Source: Rubrivivax sp. (GTDB lineage: Bacteria > Pseudomonadota > Gammaproteobacteria > Burkholderiales > Burkholderiaceae_C). From it: a stretch of 57,892 nt of DNA. Of this stretch, positions 1 to 8,185 are shown in pieces (position 1 is the first letter of the stretch; the number at the start of each line of letters is the position of its first letter). The stretch lies in assembly GCA_027485165.1 (NCBI GenBank), contig JAIXRN010000070.1:1-57892 (forward strand), written 5' to 3'. The translations under genes and the position numbers were made by a program. Below the pieces are notes generated by a model, which was not told where the DNA came from, did not search any database, and saw only the letters and a program-made list of their open reading frames with translations.

Positions 1-760
1 CACGTTGCGCTGCTCCCGCCGGACAATCCGACGGGTAACAAGCTACGTGAGGCAACAGGTCAGCACGGGTAGCAGTTCTGCTGAGTCAATGCGCAGCTCA
101 AGATAGTTGACGCCGGGCACGCCGTAATAGATCGTCCCCATCTCGGCCGGGGAAGTGCATTACAGCCTCCCCGGGACGAATTACCTCGGAAGCAGAGCAA
201 GAAACCTGTGCGTACGAATAGGCTTGCACCACCTGGCGCGGCAACGCCATGGTTCAAGCGCAATGCAGCAAGCCGCCAAAGCGGTAGGTCAATGGCCACC
301 CACGTGATGCCGTAACAACCTTACGCGCGCCAATCTGGACAGGTAGGCGGCAATCCAGCAGCAAATCAGAGGCATAGGCCCGGTGGGTCTTACGATCGCC
401 AGCACGCTACGCGTGACTCGCTGCGAGCAGAAGAGTGTGCTCATTGACCAGCTTGTTTTCTGATTGCGCAGATGCCGCGCTGCCCACAACGTTAAGTGTG
501 CCGTGCAGTTGCCCAGGCTCGACTTATCGCACTTAGCCCGAAAATCCTGACGCTCTGAAAGCGGCCGTGGCTCGGAGTGCAGTACTCAAACGATCCCTTC
601 GTCCAGCAGCTCGCTGCTATATCGTTCTGAACAGCATGCTCAGCCTCGAGCCGGACAGTGGCAAGCGATGGTGCTGTGGGCAAGCTTTGACACGATAAGC
701 ATGCATCAGAGCCGCCGTTGTATAGATTCTCAGATATTGAAAGTGAGAACCTGACGTTAC
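1..760. other. Lower-GC stretch without a recognisable intact gene
   Basis: No open frame here gave a protein I recognise on either strand. Sample lines are roughly 54-55% G+C by eye, against about 70% in the middle of the window. Reading the minus strand, one frame runs from about 525 to 98, interrupted by stops at 407-409 and 254-256. This could be a decayed gene, but stop-free runs of about 50 codons also occur by chance at this composition. The region lies directly downstream of the polysaccharide operon, a common place for transferred or decaying sequence. Nothing more specific can be supported. Confidence 0.5.
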
Positions 761-764
761 TCAA
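492..764 (-). CDS. Doubtful 90-aa hypothetical ORF at the 3' end of the polysaccharide operon
   Basis: The frame opens with TTG at 764-762, overlapping the TGA stop of the methyltransferase gene (763-761) in a TTGA junction. This resembles the coupled junctions elsewhere in the operon and is the only reason to list it. The predicted protein is rich in Ser and Ala, has four cysteines, and shows no motif, signal peptide or membrane segment I recognise. It may be the start of a truncated or frameshifted gene. A chance open frame is at least as likely. Confidence 0.18.
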   Translation of the reverse strand: MSNVRFSLSISENLYNGGSDACLSCQSLPTAPSLATVRLEAEHAVQNDIAASCWTKGSFEYCTPSHGRFQSVRIFGLSAISRAWATARHT

Positions 765-1747
765 CTTCGAAAAAGGTAAAGACGCCCGAAGTCACTTTGC
801 TCACAATTGATGCGCTCACCCTTCAGACCGCTGCGCGCAAAGAGTTCAAGCAAGAAGCTCTCGGTAAACCCCAGCTCACACCAGCGCGTGGCCCGCACCA
901 CGGCAGCCACTTCGCTGTGCAGCCGCATGCCCCAGGGGTAGGGCACGGCCGCGTTGGGTGTCTCGACGATGGGCTCGCCGCCCAGGATCAGTCGACCATC
1001 TGGCGCAAGCATTCGGGCCAGGCGCGGCACGACACTGGCGAAATCAAGGCAGTGGTGAAAACTTTCGTAGAACCAGATGAGTTGGTAGCGCTCACCCGGC
1101 CTGGGGTGGTGCCCAAAGCGGCCGCGATGTGGCGTCAGCGGAACCTGGAAAAACGCCGCCTGCTGCGCCACGTAGTCGCAGAAACGGGCTGAGATGTCCA
1201 CGGTGTCGACCTGCACCCCCATCCTGGCCAGTGCCAATGCAGACTGCCCGAAGCCCGCACCGTATTCCAGGGCCCGGTCTCCCGCTTTCAGGCCACAGTG
1301 CTTCAGCAGCATGCCAGTGGCCAACCAATGGTCGGACGCCGTCGCAATGGCACGCTCGTCGCGGCGCACGTAATAGCCCGGCTGCCGCACAGGATCGACC
1401 GCGTCCCACCCTACATCGGCCTCATGAGTCTCGGGTTCGTAGTCCACGGCAACGCCCGCCATCACCTGCCAGAGCTTCAGCTGCTGGTCGAGATAAGCAG
1501 GGCTCCACGGGTCCAGGCGATGGTCGAAGCCAACGGGCAGGCGCAGATGCGCATCTTGGTACGCAGCCCAGGCCTGTCGGGCCTCGGCGCTGTCCCCTTG
1601 GTGGTAGTAGGCCTGTGTCACCGCCGCAATGTCTTCCACCCCGAAGGTCGGGGCTTCCTGTTTCTCGCGGCCATTGGCTAAGCGAAGACGTAGCGCTCGC
1701 CACAGGCTCCAGCGGCCCGCCGGCCGAGCAAACCCTGGCGTCCTCAC
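761..1747 (-). CDS. Class I SAM-dependent methyltransferase of the polysaccharide operon
   Basis: A 328-aa protein with a Rossmann-type methyltransferase domain. Motif I reads LEYGAGFG at about residues 160-167, followed by an acidic residue in VDTVDIS, as expected for SAM binding. About 150 residues precede the domain. I place the start at GTG 1747-1745, which overlaps the stop of the upstream glycosyltransferase in a GTGA junction. An in-frame ATG at 1795 would overlap that gene by 52 bases and add 16 proline/alanine-rich residues, so it is less likely. It is the last clear gene of the operon and probably methylates a sugar or end group of the exported glycan. The acceptor cannot be told from sequence. 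Confidence 0.8.
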   Translation of the reverse strand: MRTPGFARPAGRWSLWRALRLRLANGREKQEAPTFGVEDIAAVTQAYYHQGDSAEARQAWAAYQDAHLRLPVGFDHRLDPWSPAYLDQQLKLWQVMAGVAVDYEPETHEADVGWDAVDPVRQPGYYVRRDERAIATASDHWLATGMLLKHCGLKAGDRALEYGAGFGQSALALARMGVQVDTVDISARFCDYVAQQAAFFQVPLTPHRGRFGHHPRPGERYQLIWFYESFHHCLDFASVVPRLARMLAPDGRLILGGEPIVETPNAAVPYPWGMRLHSEVAAVVRATRWCELGFTESFLLELFARSGLKGERINCEQSDFGRLYLFRS

Positions 1748-3249
1748 GTGCCGGAATGCGCGCTGCTGACCAGGCGCTGCAGGAAGCTCTGCCACTGCGG
1801 CAACACGCAGGCCGGCCGGTACAGGGCGCTCACACGGGCACCGTTGGCGCGCAAATGTTCGCGCCGTGTGGCGGCTTGTGGCGCAAGCAGCCCCGCCAGC
1901 ACCGCGGCCATCTGCACCGGCGCGTAGGGGTCGAAGTACTCGCTAGCATCGCCAAAGACTTCACGGTGTACCCGCAGGTCTGAAGCCGCCACCACCCCCC
2001 CGCTGGCCATGGCCTCAACGCCAGAGAAGTCGAAGCCTTCGCCAAAGCTGGGGCAGACGGTGACTGCGGCATGGCGGTACAGCAGGCGCAGGTCCGCCGA
2101 AGGCACGTCCTGCAGCAGGTGCACGCCACCACGGCCTAGCCAGGGTGTCAGGCGCTGCAGGATGCCCTGGTGGTCCCAGCCCAAACCGCCCACACAGACC
2201 AGGTTTAGGCCTGGGTACCCGCCGGAGCGAAGCAGTTCCCAGGCTTCGATCAGCGCTTGGTGGTTCTTGCGCGGCTCCACGGTTGACACCATCAGCAGGT
2301 AAGGCAGCTTCCCGTCAACCGATTCGTCGCTGCGAACGTCCAGGCCGCCGCCGTGCGGCGCCTGTCGCTGCTTGCGGCTCCAGATGACTTCAGCTACGCG
2401 CGCCGCGGGCGAGTCTTCCAGAAAGTATTCGTCAGCGATCATGTTGGGGATCGTCAGAGAGCGCTCTGCCACCTGCGGCAAAACCGTCAGCAGATCTTGC
2501 CGCGTAGACTCGGAAACGCACACGAACCAGGCTCCATCGGCCGCATTGCGCCGCAAGGTCAGGTAGTGCATGGTGCGGTGGTACCCGCGATCCTTGATGG
2601 TGTGCGGCATGAGCAGGGGTATGGCGTCGTGGTAGCGCACCACGAGCCGGGTACCCTGCCGCACCCGCCCGGGGTAGGGCGTCTCGGCGATCATCACATC
2701 GATACCGCGGGTGTCCAGGCGCGGATACAGCGCCCGGCCAAGGGCGCCGGTACCGACACCCACCGCATTGGCCATCGACCAGGGCCAGCGCAAGACCCGG
2801 AACTCCTGTCGCGTCACAAGGTCGGCATCACTGGGCGCCAAAGTCTTTGCGAACAGCCCGCGCCACAACCAATCCTTGTAGGACGCGCCCAGGAAACCCG
2901 TCAGCGGTGTGTGCCGGCCAAAAACAGCACCTAAGGCGGCGGCAGGCGGCCCAGTCCAGCGCAACAGTTTTTTGCGCAGGTGTTCCAGCCGGTGCGACGC
3001 GGCCCCCTGCTGCAGCGAGACCACCACCTGCGACAGGCGGTCGGCTTCCTGGCCCTTCTCGATCCCCTGGCAGATCAGGCCCTGGGCGTCCAGGGGCAAG
3101 CCGGGCTCCGCCACCAGGTTGCTGCTTTGCAGCAGGCCCAGCACCTGCACGCCCGGGGTACTGGCTAGCCCCTTGAAGAGAAGCCGGGTTTCTTGCGGGA
3201 TGCCGGCATGACCATCGAAGGCGGGCCGCATCTCGATCAGGATCTTCAT
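1744..3249 (-). CDS. Glycosyltransferase family 4 (GT-B fold)
   Basis: A 501-aa protein starting at ATG 3249 and longer than a typical 350-400-aa GT4 enzyme. The C-terminal half carries the family signature: the VSTVEPRKNH phosphate-loop region, a VCVGG strand and an E-x7-E motif in EGFDFSGVE, which binds the nucleotide-sugar donor. The N-terminal half (about 1-190) is poorly conserved and includes a long segment of unclear role. It is expected to act at the cytoplasmic face, adding a sugar (often mannose in similar proteins) to the growing glycan. It lies 10 bases after the kpsT-like gene and is translationally coupled to the methyltransferase. Donor and acceptor are unknown. Confidence 0.82.
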   Translation of the reverse strand: MKILIEMRPAFDGHAGIPQETRLLFKGLASTPGVQVLGLLQSSNLVAEPGLPLDAQGLICQGIEKGQEADRLSQVVVSLQQGAASHRLEHLRKKLLRWTGPPAAALGAVFGRHTPLTGFLGASYKDWLWRGLFAKTLAPSDADLVTRQEFRVLRWPWSMANAVGVGTGALGRALYPRLDTRGIDVMIAETPYPGRVRQGTRLVVRYHDAIPLLMPHTIKDRGYHRTMHYLTLRRNAADGAWFVCVSESTRQDLLTVLPQVAERSLTIPNMIADEYFLEDSPAARVAEVIWSRKQRQAPHGGGLDVRSDESVDGKLPYLLMVSTVEPRKNHQALIEAWELLRSGGYPGLNLVCVGGLGWDHQGILQRLTPWLGRGGVHLLQDVPSADLRLLYRHAAVTVCPSFGEGFDFSGVEAMASGGVVAASDLRVHREVFGDASEYFDPYAPVQMAAVLAGLLAPQAATRREHLRANGARVSALYRPACVLPQWQSFLQRLVSSAHSGT

Positions 3250-3259
3250 GCGGTACGCC

Positions 3260-4069
3260 CTAGTCGAAGACCGGTCCGGGCGGCGGCACGTTCTGGGCTT
3301 CGTAGAACGCGAAGGCCTCGTCCACGCTGGGGAACTCGAGCAGACGGCCCTTGTGCAGCACCGCGGCCCGATCGCAATAGTTGCGAATCACGTTCGCATC
3401 ATGCGAGACCAAGATGAAGGACCGGTCCTTGCGCTTCTGGAACAACTCGACATGGCAGCGGTCGCCGAAACGCGAATCACCGACCGACAGGCCTTCGTCG
3501 ATGAGGAAGCAGTCGAACTCGATCGCCATCGACAATGCAAACGCCAAACGCATCATCATGCCGACCGAGTAATGGATGACCGGTTCGCGCAAGTAGATGC
3601 CGAGTTCGGTGAACTCCTCGACGAAAGGCAGCAGCGGTTTCCACTCGACACCATAAACCCGGCAGACGAACTTGAGGTTATCCAATCCTGTCAAGTGCGT
3701 TTGGAATGCGCCTGTAAAGGCCAACGGCCAACTCACGCTCATGCCGCGGTGGATGTGCCCCGAGGTGGGGTTCTCGGCCCCACTGAGCAAGCGGATCATC
3801 GTGCTCTTACCCGCGCCATTGCGGCCCAGGATGCCGATGTGCCGACCCTTTTCGAGCGTGAGATTGACATGGTCCAGCACCCGCCGGCCGCCCAGCCGCG
3901 TAGCGTAGGACTTGCAAACGTTTTCCAGGCGAATCGACGGCACAGCCGCGGGCCCGCCGCCCAGTGCGGGCATAGCCACCGGTGTCGAATCCATCATCGT
4001 CGCCTTGTCCAGTTCATCGCCATCCGTGTATCCGCCACGTCCATCCCGCCGCGGCTTGGGCGCCAGCAC
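3260..4069 (-). CDS. kpsT: Polysaccharide ABC exporter ATPase, KpsT-like
   Basis: ATP-binding subunit of a capsule/O-antigen-type ABC-2 exporter. Visible motifs are Walker A GRNGAGKS (about residues 82-89), the family-specific signature YSVGM (167-171) in place of LSGGQ, Walker B FDCFLIDE (185-192) and the H-loop SHD (222-224), all counted from the first possible start. The GTG at 4069 immediately follows the permease stop (TGA then GTG). The tandem Met codons near 3997-3992 are a reasonable alternative, because conserved sequence begins only at PSIRLENV. It works with the adjacent permease to move a lipid-linked polysaccharide across the inner membrane. The domain is short (no Wzm/Wzt carbohydrate-binding extension), which fits the KpsT/CtrD/BexA type. 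Confidence 0.92.
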   Translation of the reverse strand: MLAPKPRRDGRGGYTDGDELDKATMMDSTPVAMPALGGGPAAVPSIRLENVCKSYATRLGGRRVLDHVNLTLEKGRHIGILGRNGAGKSTMIRLLSGAENPTSGHIHRGMSVSWPLAFTGAFQTHLTGLDNLKFVCRVYGVEWKPLLPFVEEFTELGIYLREPVIHYSVGMMMRLAFALSMAIEFDCFLIDEGLSVGDSRFGDRCHVELFQKRKDRSFILVSHDANVIRNYCDRAAVLHKGRLLEFPSVDEAFAFYEAQNVPPPGPVFD

Positions 4070-4870
4070 TCAAAGTGAGCCGACGCGGCGCCCCGCGTCA
4101 CGCACCAGGAAAAGTCCCAGAAGGGTCAGCAGAAGGTTGGCCTTGGCCATATAGGCCATGTCGTAAACCGTTCTGACAGCGTCACCGAAATAGCCTTCAC
4201 GCAAGATCTCGACACCATGCACCATGGGCAGCAGCAGCACCACTTGTTGACCAGCGGGCGGCAGCCAGTCGATCATGAAGGCAGCACCAGACAGCGGGAA
4301 CAGCAGATAGGACACGGGGTGCCAGAGCCGTTCAATGATCTCGCTATAGGCTGTGGCAGCGCCAATCACCATGGCCAAAGCGGCACCGAACCAACCGAGC
4401 ATGAGCCAGCCGAACAGGACCAGCAGCGCGTCTTGTGGCGGCTCGATCCATTCGATCCAGGCGAAAAAGACTGCCAGCAGCAGGAACGACGCCGTGGCAC
4501 CTGCCTCCTCCAGCAAGATGCGGGTCCAGAAGACATCAATGACGCGCACATTCCGGTGGTAAAGCAGATTGGAGTTGCTCTGGATGCCCGCGTTGCAGCG
4601 GGACACTGTGTTTCGCCACAGAAGAACCGACGAATAACCCGTCAGGGCAAAAGCGGCGATGGGCAAGGCCGACCCATGGTTCAGGCCGGCTGCCGACCAT
4701 AAGGCGGTCACCCCCAGCGTGAACATCATTGGCTCGGCCACCAGCCACAGCACGCCCAGGTTCTCGCGCCCGAAGCGGGTGATGACTTCCCGCATCATCA
4801 GAGCCCAGATCACGCGCCGCTGAATGGCCAAAGAAGCGAGCAGCGAAGGCCGGCCCGTGGTGGACGTCAT
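4070..4870 (-). CDS. kpsM: Polysaccharide ABC exporter permease, KpsM-like
   Basis: A 266-aa ABC-2 type membrane protein with about six hydrophobic segments. The N-terminal part reads ALMMREVITRFGRENLGVLW, typical of KpsM/CtrC/BexB permeases, where an amphipathic helix with the REV..RFGR pattern precedes the first membrane helix. The ATG at 4870 overlaps the stop of the KpsE-like gene (ATGA), and the ATPase gene follows without a gap, so the three export genes are one translationally coupled block. It forms the inner-membrane channel for the polysaccharide. Confidence 0.92.
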   Translation of the reverse strand: MTSTTGRPSLLASLAIQRRVIWALMMREVITRFGRENLGVLWLVAEPMMFTLGVTALWSAAGLNHGSALPIAAFALTGYSSVLLWRNTVSRCNAGIQSNSNLLYHRNVRVIDVFWTRILLEEAGATASFLLLAVFFAWIEWIEPPQDALLVLFGWLMLGWFGAALAMVIGAATAYSEIIERLWHPVSYLLFPLSGAAFMIDWLPPAGQQVVLLLPMVHGVEILREGYFGDAVRTVYDMAYMAKANLLLTLLGLFLVRDAGRRVGSL

Positions 4871-5982
4871 TCACTGTGCTCCCGGATGCTGGCTACCACC
4901 AAGCTGACCACGCCCCACAGCACCAGGCCGATGGCGAAGACTGTGAAGATGCTGCGCAGGCGCCGCGGCTCCACGGCGCGGTCCGGCTGGTTCGGCAACA
5001 CGAGACGCTCCAAATAGAGCTGCTTGCGCGCTGCCTCGCTGCGGGCCGATTCCAGCGCCGACAACGCCCCGGCCAGTTGTCGGTCAGCAAATTGCTTTTC
5101 CAGGGTCAACCGGTCGAAGTCGGGCGACTTCGCGCTCAAGCCACCCTGCTTACCCAAGACCCGCGCATTCTGGTCAGCGATGGCTCGCGTCAAGGCATCG
5201 ACCCGCTGCCTCAGCCCTGCGATCTGCGGGTTGTTCGGCGCCACCTGCCGCACCTGGTCAAGCTGGCTTTGCGCGGCAAGCAACTCTTCTCGCAAGCGCT
5301 CCACACCCTGCAGCTGCAGCACGCTCTGGCGGTCTGGATCAAAGATCGTGCGGTCCGATCGAAACACCGACAGTGCGGCCGCTGAATCTTTTGATCGCTT
5401 CTCGGCCGCGACGACCTCGCGCTCAGCCACCGAGATCAGGTCTTGGCGGCTGCGCAGGTTCATCGTGTTCACCAAGCGCTCGCCCATCTCAAGCAGTTGA
5501 CTATTGATGCGCACGGCCTGCTCGGGCGAATGCGCCCTCACGCGCAACACGCTGATCGACGAGACCGTGTCGTATTCGATGAGCACGTGCTTCAGGTAGT
5601 GCCGATGCAGCGCCTCGAAGCTATCGTCCCAGGGCTCGGTGGGAAAGCGATTGAGCCTGTCGATATCGAGGGCCGAGTAGGACGCGCGCAGCTTGAGCGT
5701 CGAGTCCAGTTCTTTCAATGCATCCCGGCTGCGGATGTAGTCGTGAACAGAATAGGTGTCGTCCTGCGAGCGGGAAAACACGGTGCCCTGCAGCAAGGCA
5801 CCGATGCCCGTCTGCGCGGGGCGCTGCGGACTGCGAACCACAAAGCGGGATTCGGAAACGTAAACGTCGGACGCCATCAGCCCGTAGTACAGCAGGGCCA
5901 GCAGGGTGGGAACGACGACCGTGAAGAGGAAGATGGCATCGAAGTGCCGCAATGCGCGGCGGAAACGGGAGTGCTGTGTCAT
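4867..5982 (-). CDS. kpsE: Polysaccharide export inner-membrane protein, KpsE/CtrB-like
   Basis: A 371-aa polysaccharide co-polymerase-type protein. One membrane segment lies near the N-terminus (about 15-37) and one near the C-terminus (about 345-365), flanking a long periplasmic region predicted to be largely coiled coil (heptad-like sequence about 175-330). The segment YVSESRFVVRSPQRP after the first helix is typical of KpsE/CtrB/BexC. These proteins link the ABC exporter to an outer-membrane polysaccharide channel of the KpsD/CtrA/Wza type. No such channel gene is in the window. The start is ATG 5982, overlapping the upstream glycosyltransferase stop. Confidence 0.92.
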   Translation of the reverse strand: MTQHSRFRRALRHFDAIFLFTVVVPTLLALLYYGLMASDVYVSESRFVVRSPQRPAQTGIGALLQGTVFSRSQDDTYSVHDYIRSRDALKELDSTLKLRASYSALDIDRLNRFPTEPWDDSFEALHRHYLKHVLIEYDTVSSISVLRVRAHSPEQAVRINSQLLEMGERLVNTMNLRSRQDLISVAEREVVAAEKRSKDSAAALSVFRSDRTIFDPDRQSVLQLQGVERLREELLAAQSQLDQVRQVAPNNPQIAGLRQRVDALTRAIADQNARVLGKQGGLSAKSPDFDRLTLEKQFADRQLAGALSALESARSEAARKQLYLERLVLPNQPDRAVEPRRLRSIFTVFAIGLVLWGVVSLVVASIREHSE

Positions 5983-7112
5983 GAATGGGCCTCTGTGACG
6001 AGGCGGCGGTACAGATTCAAGATGCGTTCAATCATCAGTTGTGCGCCGAATTGGCGCTCATAGCGCTGCCGGGAACCCACGCCCAGCCGCGCTCTCAGGT
6101 GGTCATTCGCGAGCAGCTTACACAAGGCCTCGCTCAGCGCTGGGGCCGAGCCAGCAGGCACATTGAAGCCAGTTTCGCCATGCACGTTGACCCAGGGCAC
6201 GCCAGAGCCTGGAATGTCGCTCGCCACGATGGGCTTGCCCATCACCATGGCCTCGACGATGGCCACACCATAAGCCTCGGCGCGCAAAGTCGAAGGCATG
6301 CAGAAGATGTCGCAGGCTTCGAAGTAGCTGGCGAGCTCAGCATCGTTGATGTGGCCAAGAAACTGCACCTTGCCCGCGAGGCCTTGCCTGGCCACGGACT
6401 TTCGGTATTCGTCCAGCAACTCGCCTTCTCCGCCGACGTAGACCACGCAGTCGTCCGGCAATGAGCGAGCAGCTTCAATCAGGACCTCAAACCCCTTGTA
6501 GTAGGTGACACGTCCAAGGGAAAAAATGATGCGCCGGCCACGCGCTGCGCGACGCACGGCCGCAGCCTGCACACTGCAGGCATCCGTGTGATTGTCGCTG
6601 ATCCCGATCGGCACCACTTCCACCTTGCTGCGCCAAGGCTGCAAAGGCAGGGACGACTCAGCATAGGGAGGGCTCGTGGCAATCACCGCATCCGCGCGTT
6701 CCAGCAACCAGCGCTGCAGCGGCTCGTACAACCGCAGAGCGCGTCGCTGGCGAATGACGTCGCTGTGCCAGTGCACCACCACCTTGCCGCGAGGCCGCAC
6801 GGCCCAGATGGCCGCGGCAGCCATGGGGTCGGGCATGTGAACGTGCACGATGTCTACATCATTCGTGCGCCGAGCCAAGTGCAAGGCCATGGCTGGCGCC
6901 ACTGAGGTAGACAACAGCATGCCCCAACGGCCGGCGCGTACCACGTCGTAGCCGGTAGCAAAGCGCTCGGTGCGACCCCAGAAGCGCTGATCGGAACAGA
7001 TCACCTGGTTCGCCACCCCGCTGCGCAGCAGCCCTTCGGAGATCTCCCAGGCCACGGCTTCGATGCCACCCAGCACCGGCGGGTAGAACTTGCTGATCTG
7101 CAAGACCTTCAC
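5979..7112 (-). CDS. Glycosyltransferase family 4
   Basis: A 377-aa GT-B enzyme. The N-terminus (VKVLQISKFYPPVLGGIE) has the glycine-rich acceptor-side loop of GT4 enzymes. The C-terminal donor domain shows SLGRVTYYKGFE, VGGEGELLDEY and the E-x7-E motif EAYGVAIVE. I chose GTG 7112-7110, which overlaps the TGA of the preceding gene (GTGA), over a TTG six bases upstream. It is coupled to the kpsE-like gene by ATGA. It should add one sugar to the lipid-linked glycan in the cytoplasm. The specificity is not visible. Confidence 0.85.
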   Translation of the reverse strand: MKVLQISKFYPPVLGGIEAVAWEISEGLLRSGVANQVICSDQRFWGRTERFATGYDVVRAGRWGMLLSTSVAPAMALHLARRTNDVDIVHVHMPDPMAAAAIWAVRPRGKVVVHWHSDVIRQRRALRLYEPLQRWLLERADAVIATSPPYAESSLPLQPWRSKVEVVPIGISDNHTDACSVQAAAVRRAARGRRIIFSLGRVTYYKGFEVLIEAARSLPDDCVVYVGGEGELLDEYRKSVARQGLAGKVQFLGHINDAELASYFEACDIFCMPSTLRAEAYGVAIVEAMVMGKPIVASDIPGSGVPWVNVHGETGFNVPAGSAPALSEALCKLLANDHLRARLGVGSRQRYERQFGAQLMIERILNLYRRLVTEAHS

Positions 7113-8185
7113 AGGCAAGGGTCCAAGGCGGCCACCAGCTGGCGCGCCGATGCAAGCCAGGGTAGCCGGGCGGCCTGCCGGAAACCCGTTGCGCGCAGAC
7201 GTTCGCGCAGCGCAGCGTCGCTGGCGATTCGCAGCAATGCCTGGCTGATCTCTTCCGGGTTGGCGGGGTCGAAGTAGATCGCGGCATCAACGCAGGTGGC
7301 CACCACGGCCGGGATGCGTGCTGCGGCCACCGGGCAGCCGCAGCGCATGGCTTCGAGCGGGGGCAGCCCGAAACCTTCGTAGGTCGACGGAAAGATCAGG
7401 CCAGCCGCGTGGCTGTAGAGGGTTTTCAATTGGCTGTCGTCGACCCAGCCCAGATGGCGCAGGCCACGCGTAGGCGCCCAGCCCTCCACCGGCGTGAAGA
7501 CGCTGCCGTCGCGTCCGCCAGCAATGACAAGGGGCATGCCGATGCGCTGGCTCTGGCTGGCGTAGGCCGCCAACAGGCCTGCCAGATTCTTGGTTGCGTT
7601 CAGGCTGCCTACAGCCAGCAAGAACCCCTGCGACTGAAGACCAAGCGACTGCCACCAGGGCTCTGCCAGCGGTACCGGGTCGAGGTGATCGGCCCCGCCG
7701 GAAACCACGCTCAGGCGCTGCGGCGAGATACCCGTGACGGCGGCCAGGCGGGCCGCCGAAAAATCGCTGACCGTCAGCACATGGCAGGCCCGCTGCGCCA
7801 GCCACCGGAACAAAGCCCGATACCACCAGACAAAAGTGCGCCGGTAAGCATCCGGCCGGTCGAACACCGCGGCATCGTGCATAGTGACCACCTGCCTGGC
7901 GGCCAACCAGGGTGCACTGCCAGCCAGGCTCAGCAGCAGGCCTGCGCGTGCGGCCCAAGGCAGGCAGGCCTGTTCCCACGCATGCAACGGCATGCCGACA
8001 GGGCCTAGCACCTGCTGTTCGATGTTGACCAGTGGCATGGCTGTGCCCGCGGGTGGTCTCAACAGCACCCACTTCAGGCCGCATGGCTGCAGGTCGAGTG
8101 CTCGCACCAATTCGCGCGCGACACGCTGAACCCCCGTGGTGCGCTGTGCCAGGAACTTGCCGTTCAGATAGACCGTCAGGGCCAA
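7109..8185 (-). CDS. Glycosyltransferase family 4
   Basis: A 358-aa GT-B enzyme of the mannosyltransferase-like GT4 group. Features include TTGVQRVARELVRAL near the N-terminus, a VTMHDAAVF segment, LLAVGSLNATKN in the donor domain and the E-x7-E motif EGFGLPPLE. The only usable start is TTG at 8185, preceded by a GGAGAG ribosome-binding sequence and overlapping the stop of the dehydratase gene by ten bases. It is coupled to the next glycosyltransferase by GTGA. Role: a cytoplasmic sugar addition in the same polysaccharide pathway. Confidence 0.83.
   Translation of the reverse strand: MALTVYLNGKFLAQRTTGVQRVARELVRALDLQPCGLKWVLLRPPAGTAMPLVNIEQQVLGPVGMPLHAWEQACLPWAARAGLLLSLAGSAPWLAARQVVTMHDAAVFDRPDAYRRTFVWWYRALFRWLAQRACHVLTVSDFSAARLAAVTGISPQRLSVVSGGADHLDPVPLAEPWWQSLGLQSQGFLLAVGSLNATKNLAGLLAAYASQSQRIGMPLVIAGGRDGSVFTPVEGWAPTRGLRHLGWVDDSQLKTLYSHAAGLIFPSTYEGFGLPPLEAMRCGCPVAAARIPAVVATCVDAAIYFDPANPEEISQALLRIASDAALRERLRATGFRQAARLPWLASARQLVAALDPCL

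Noticed and set aside
98..525. Minus-strand frame with two internal stops, considered as a decayed gene.
   Set aside because: Stop-free runs of 38-51 codons are within chance expectation at this composition, and no motif or homologue could be named. It is only mentioned under the low-GC stretch.
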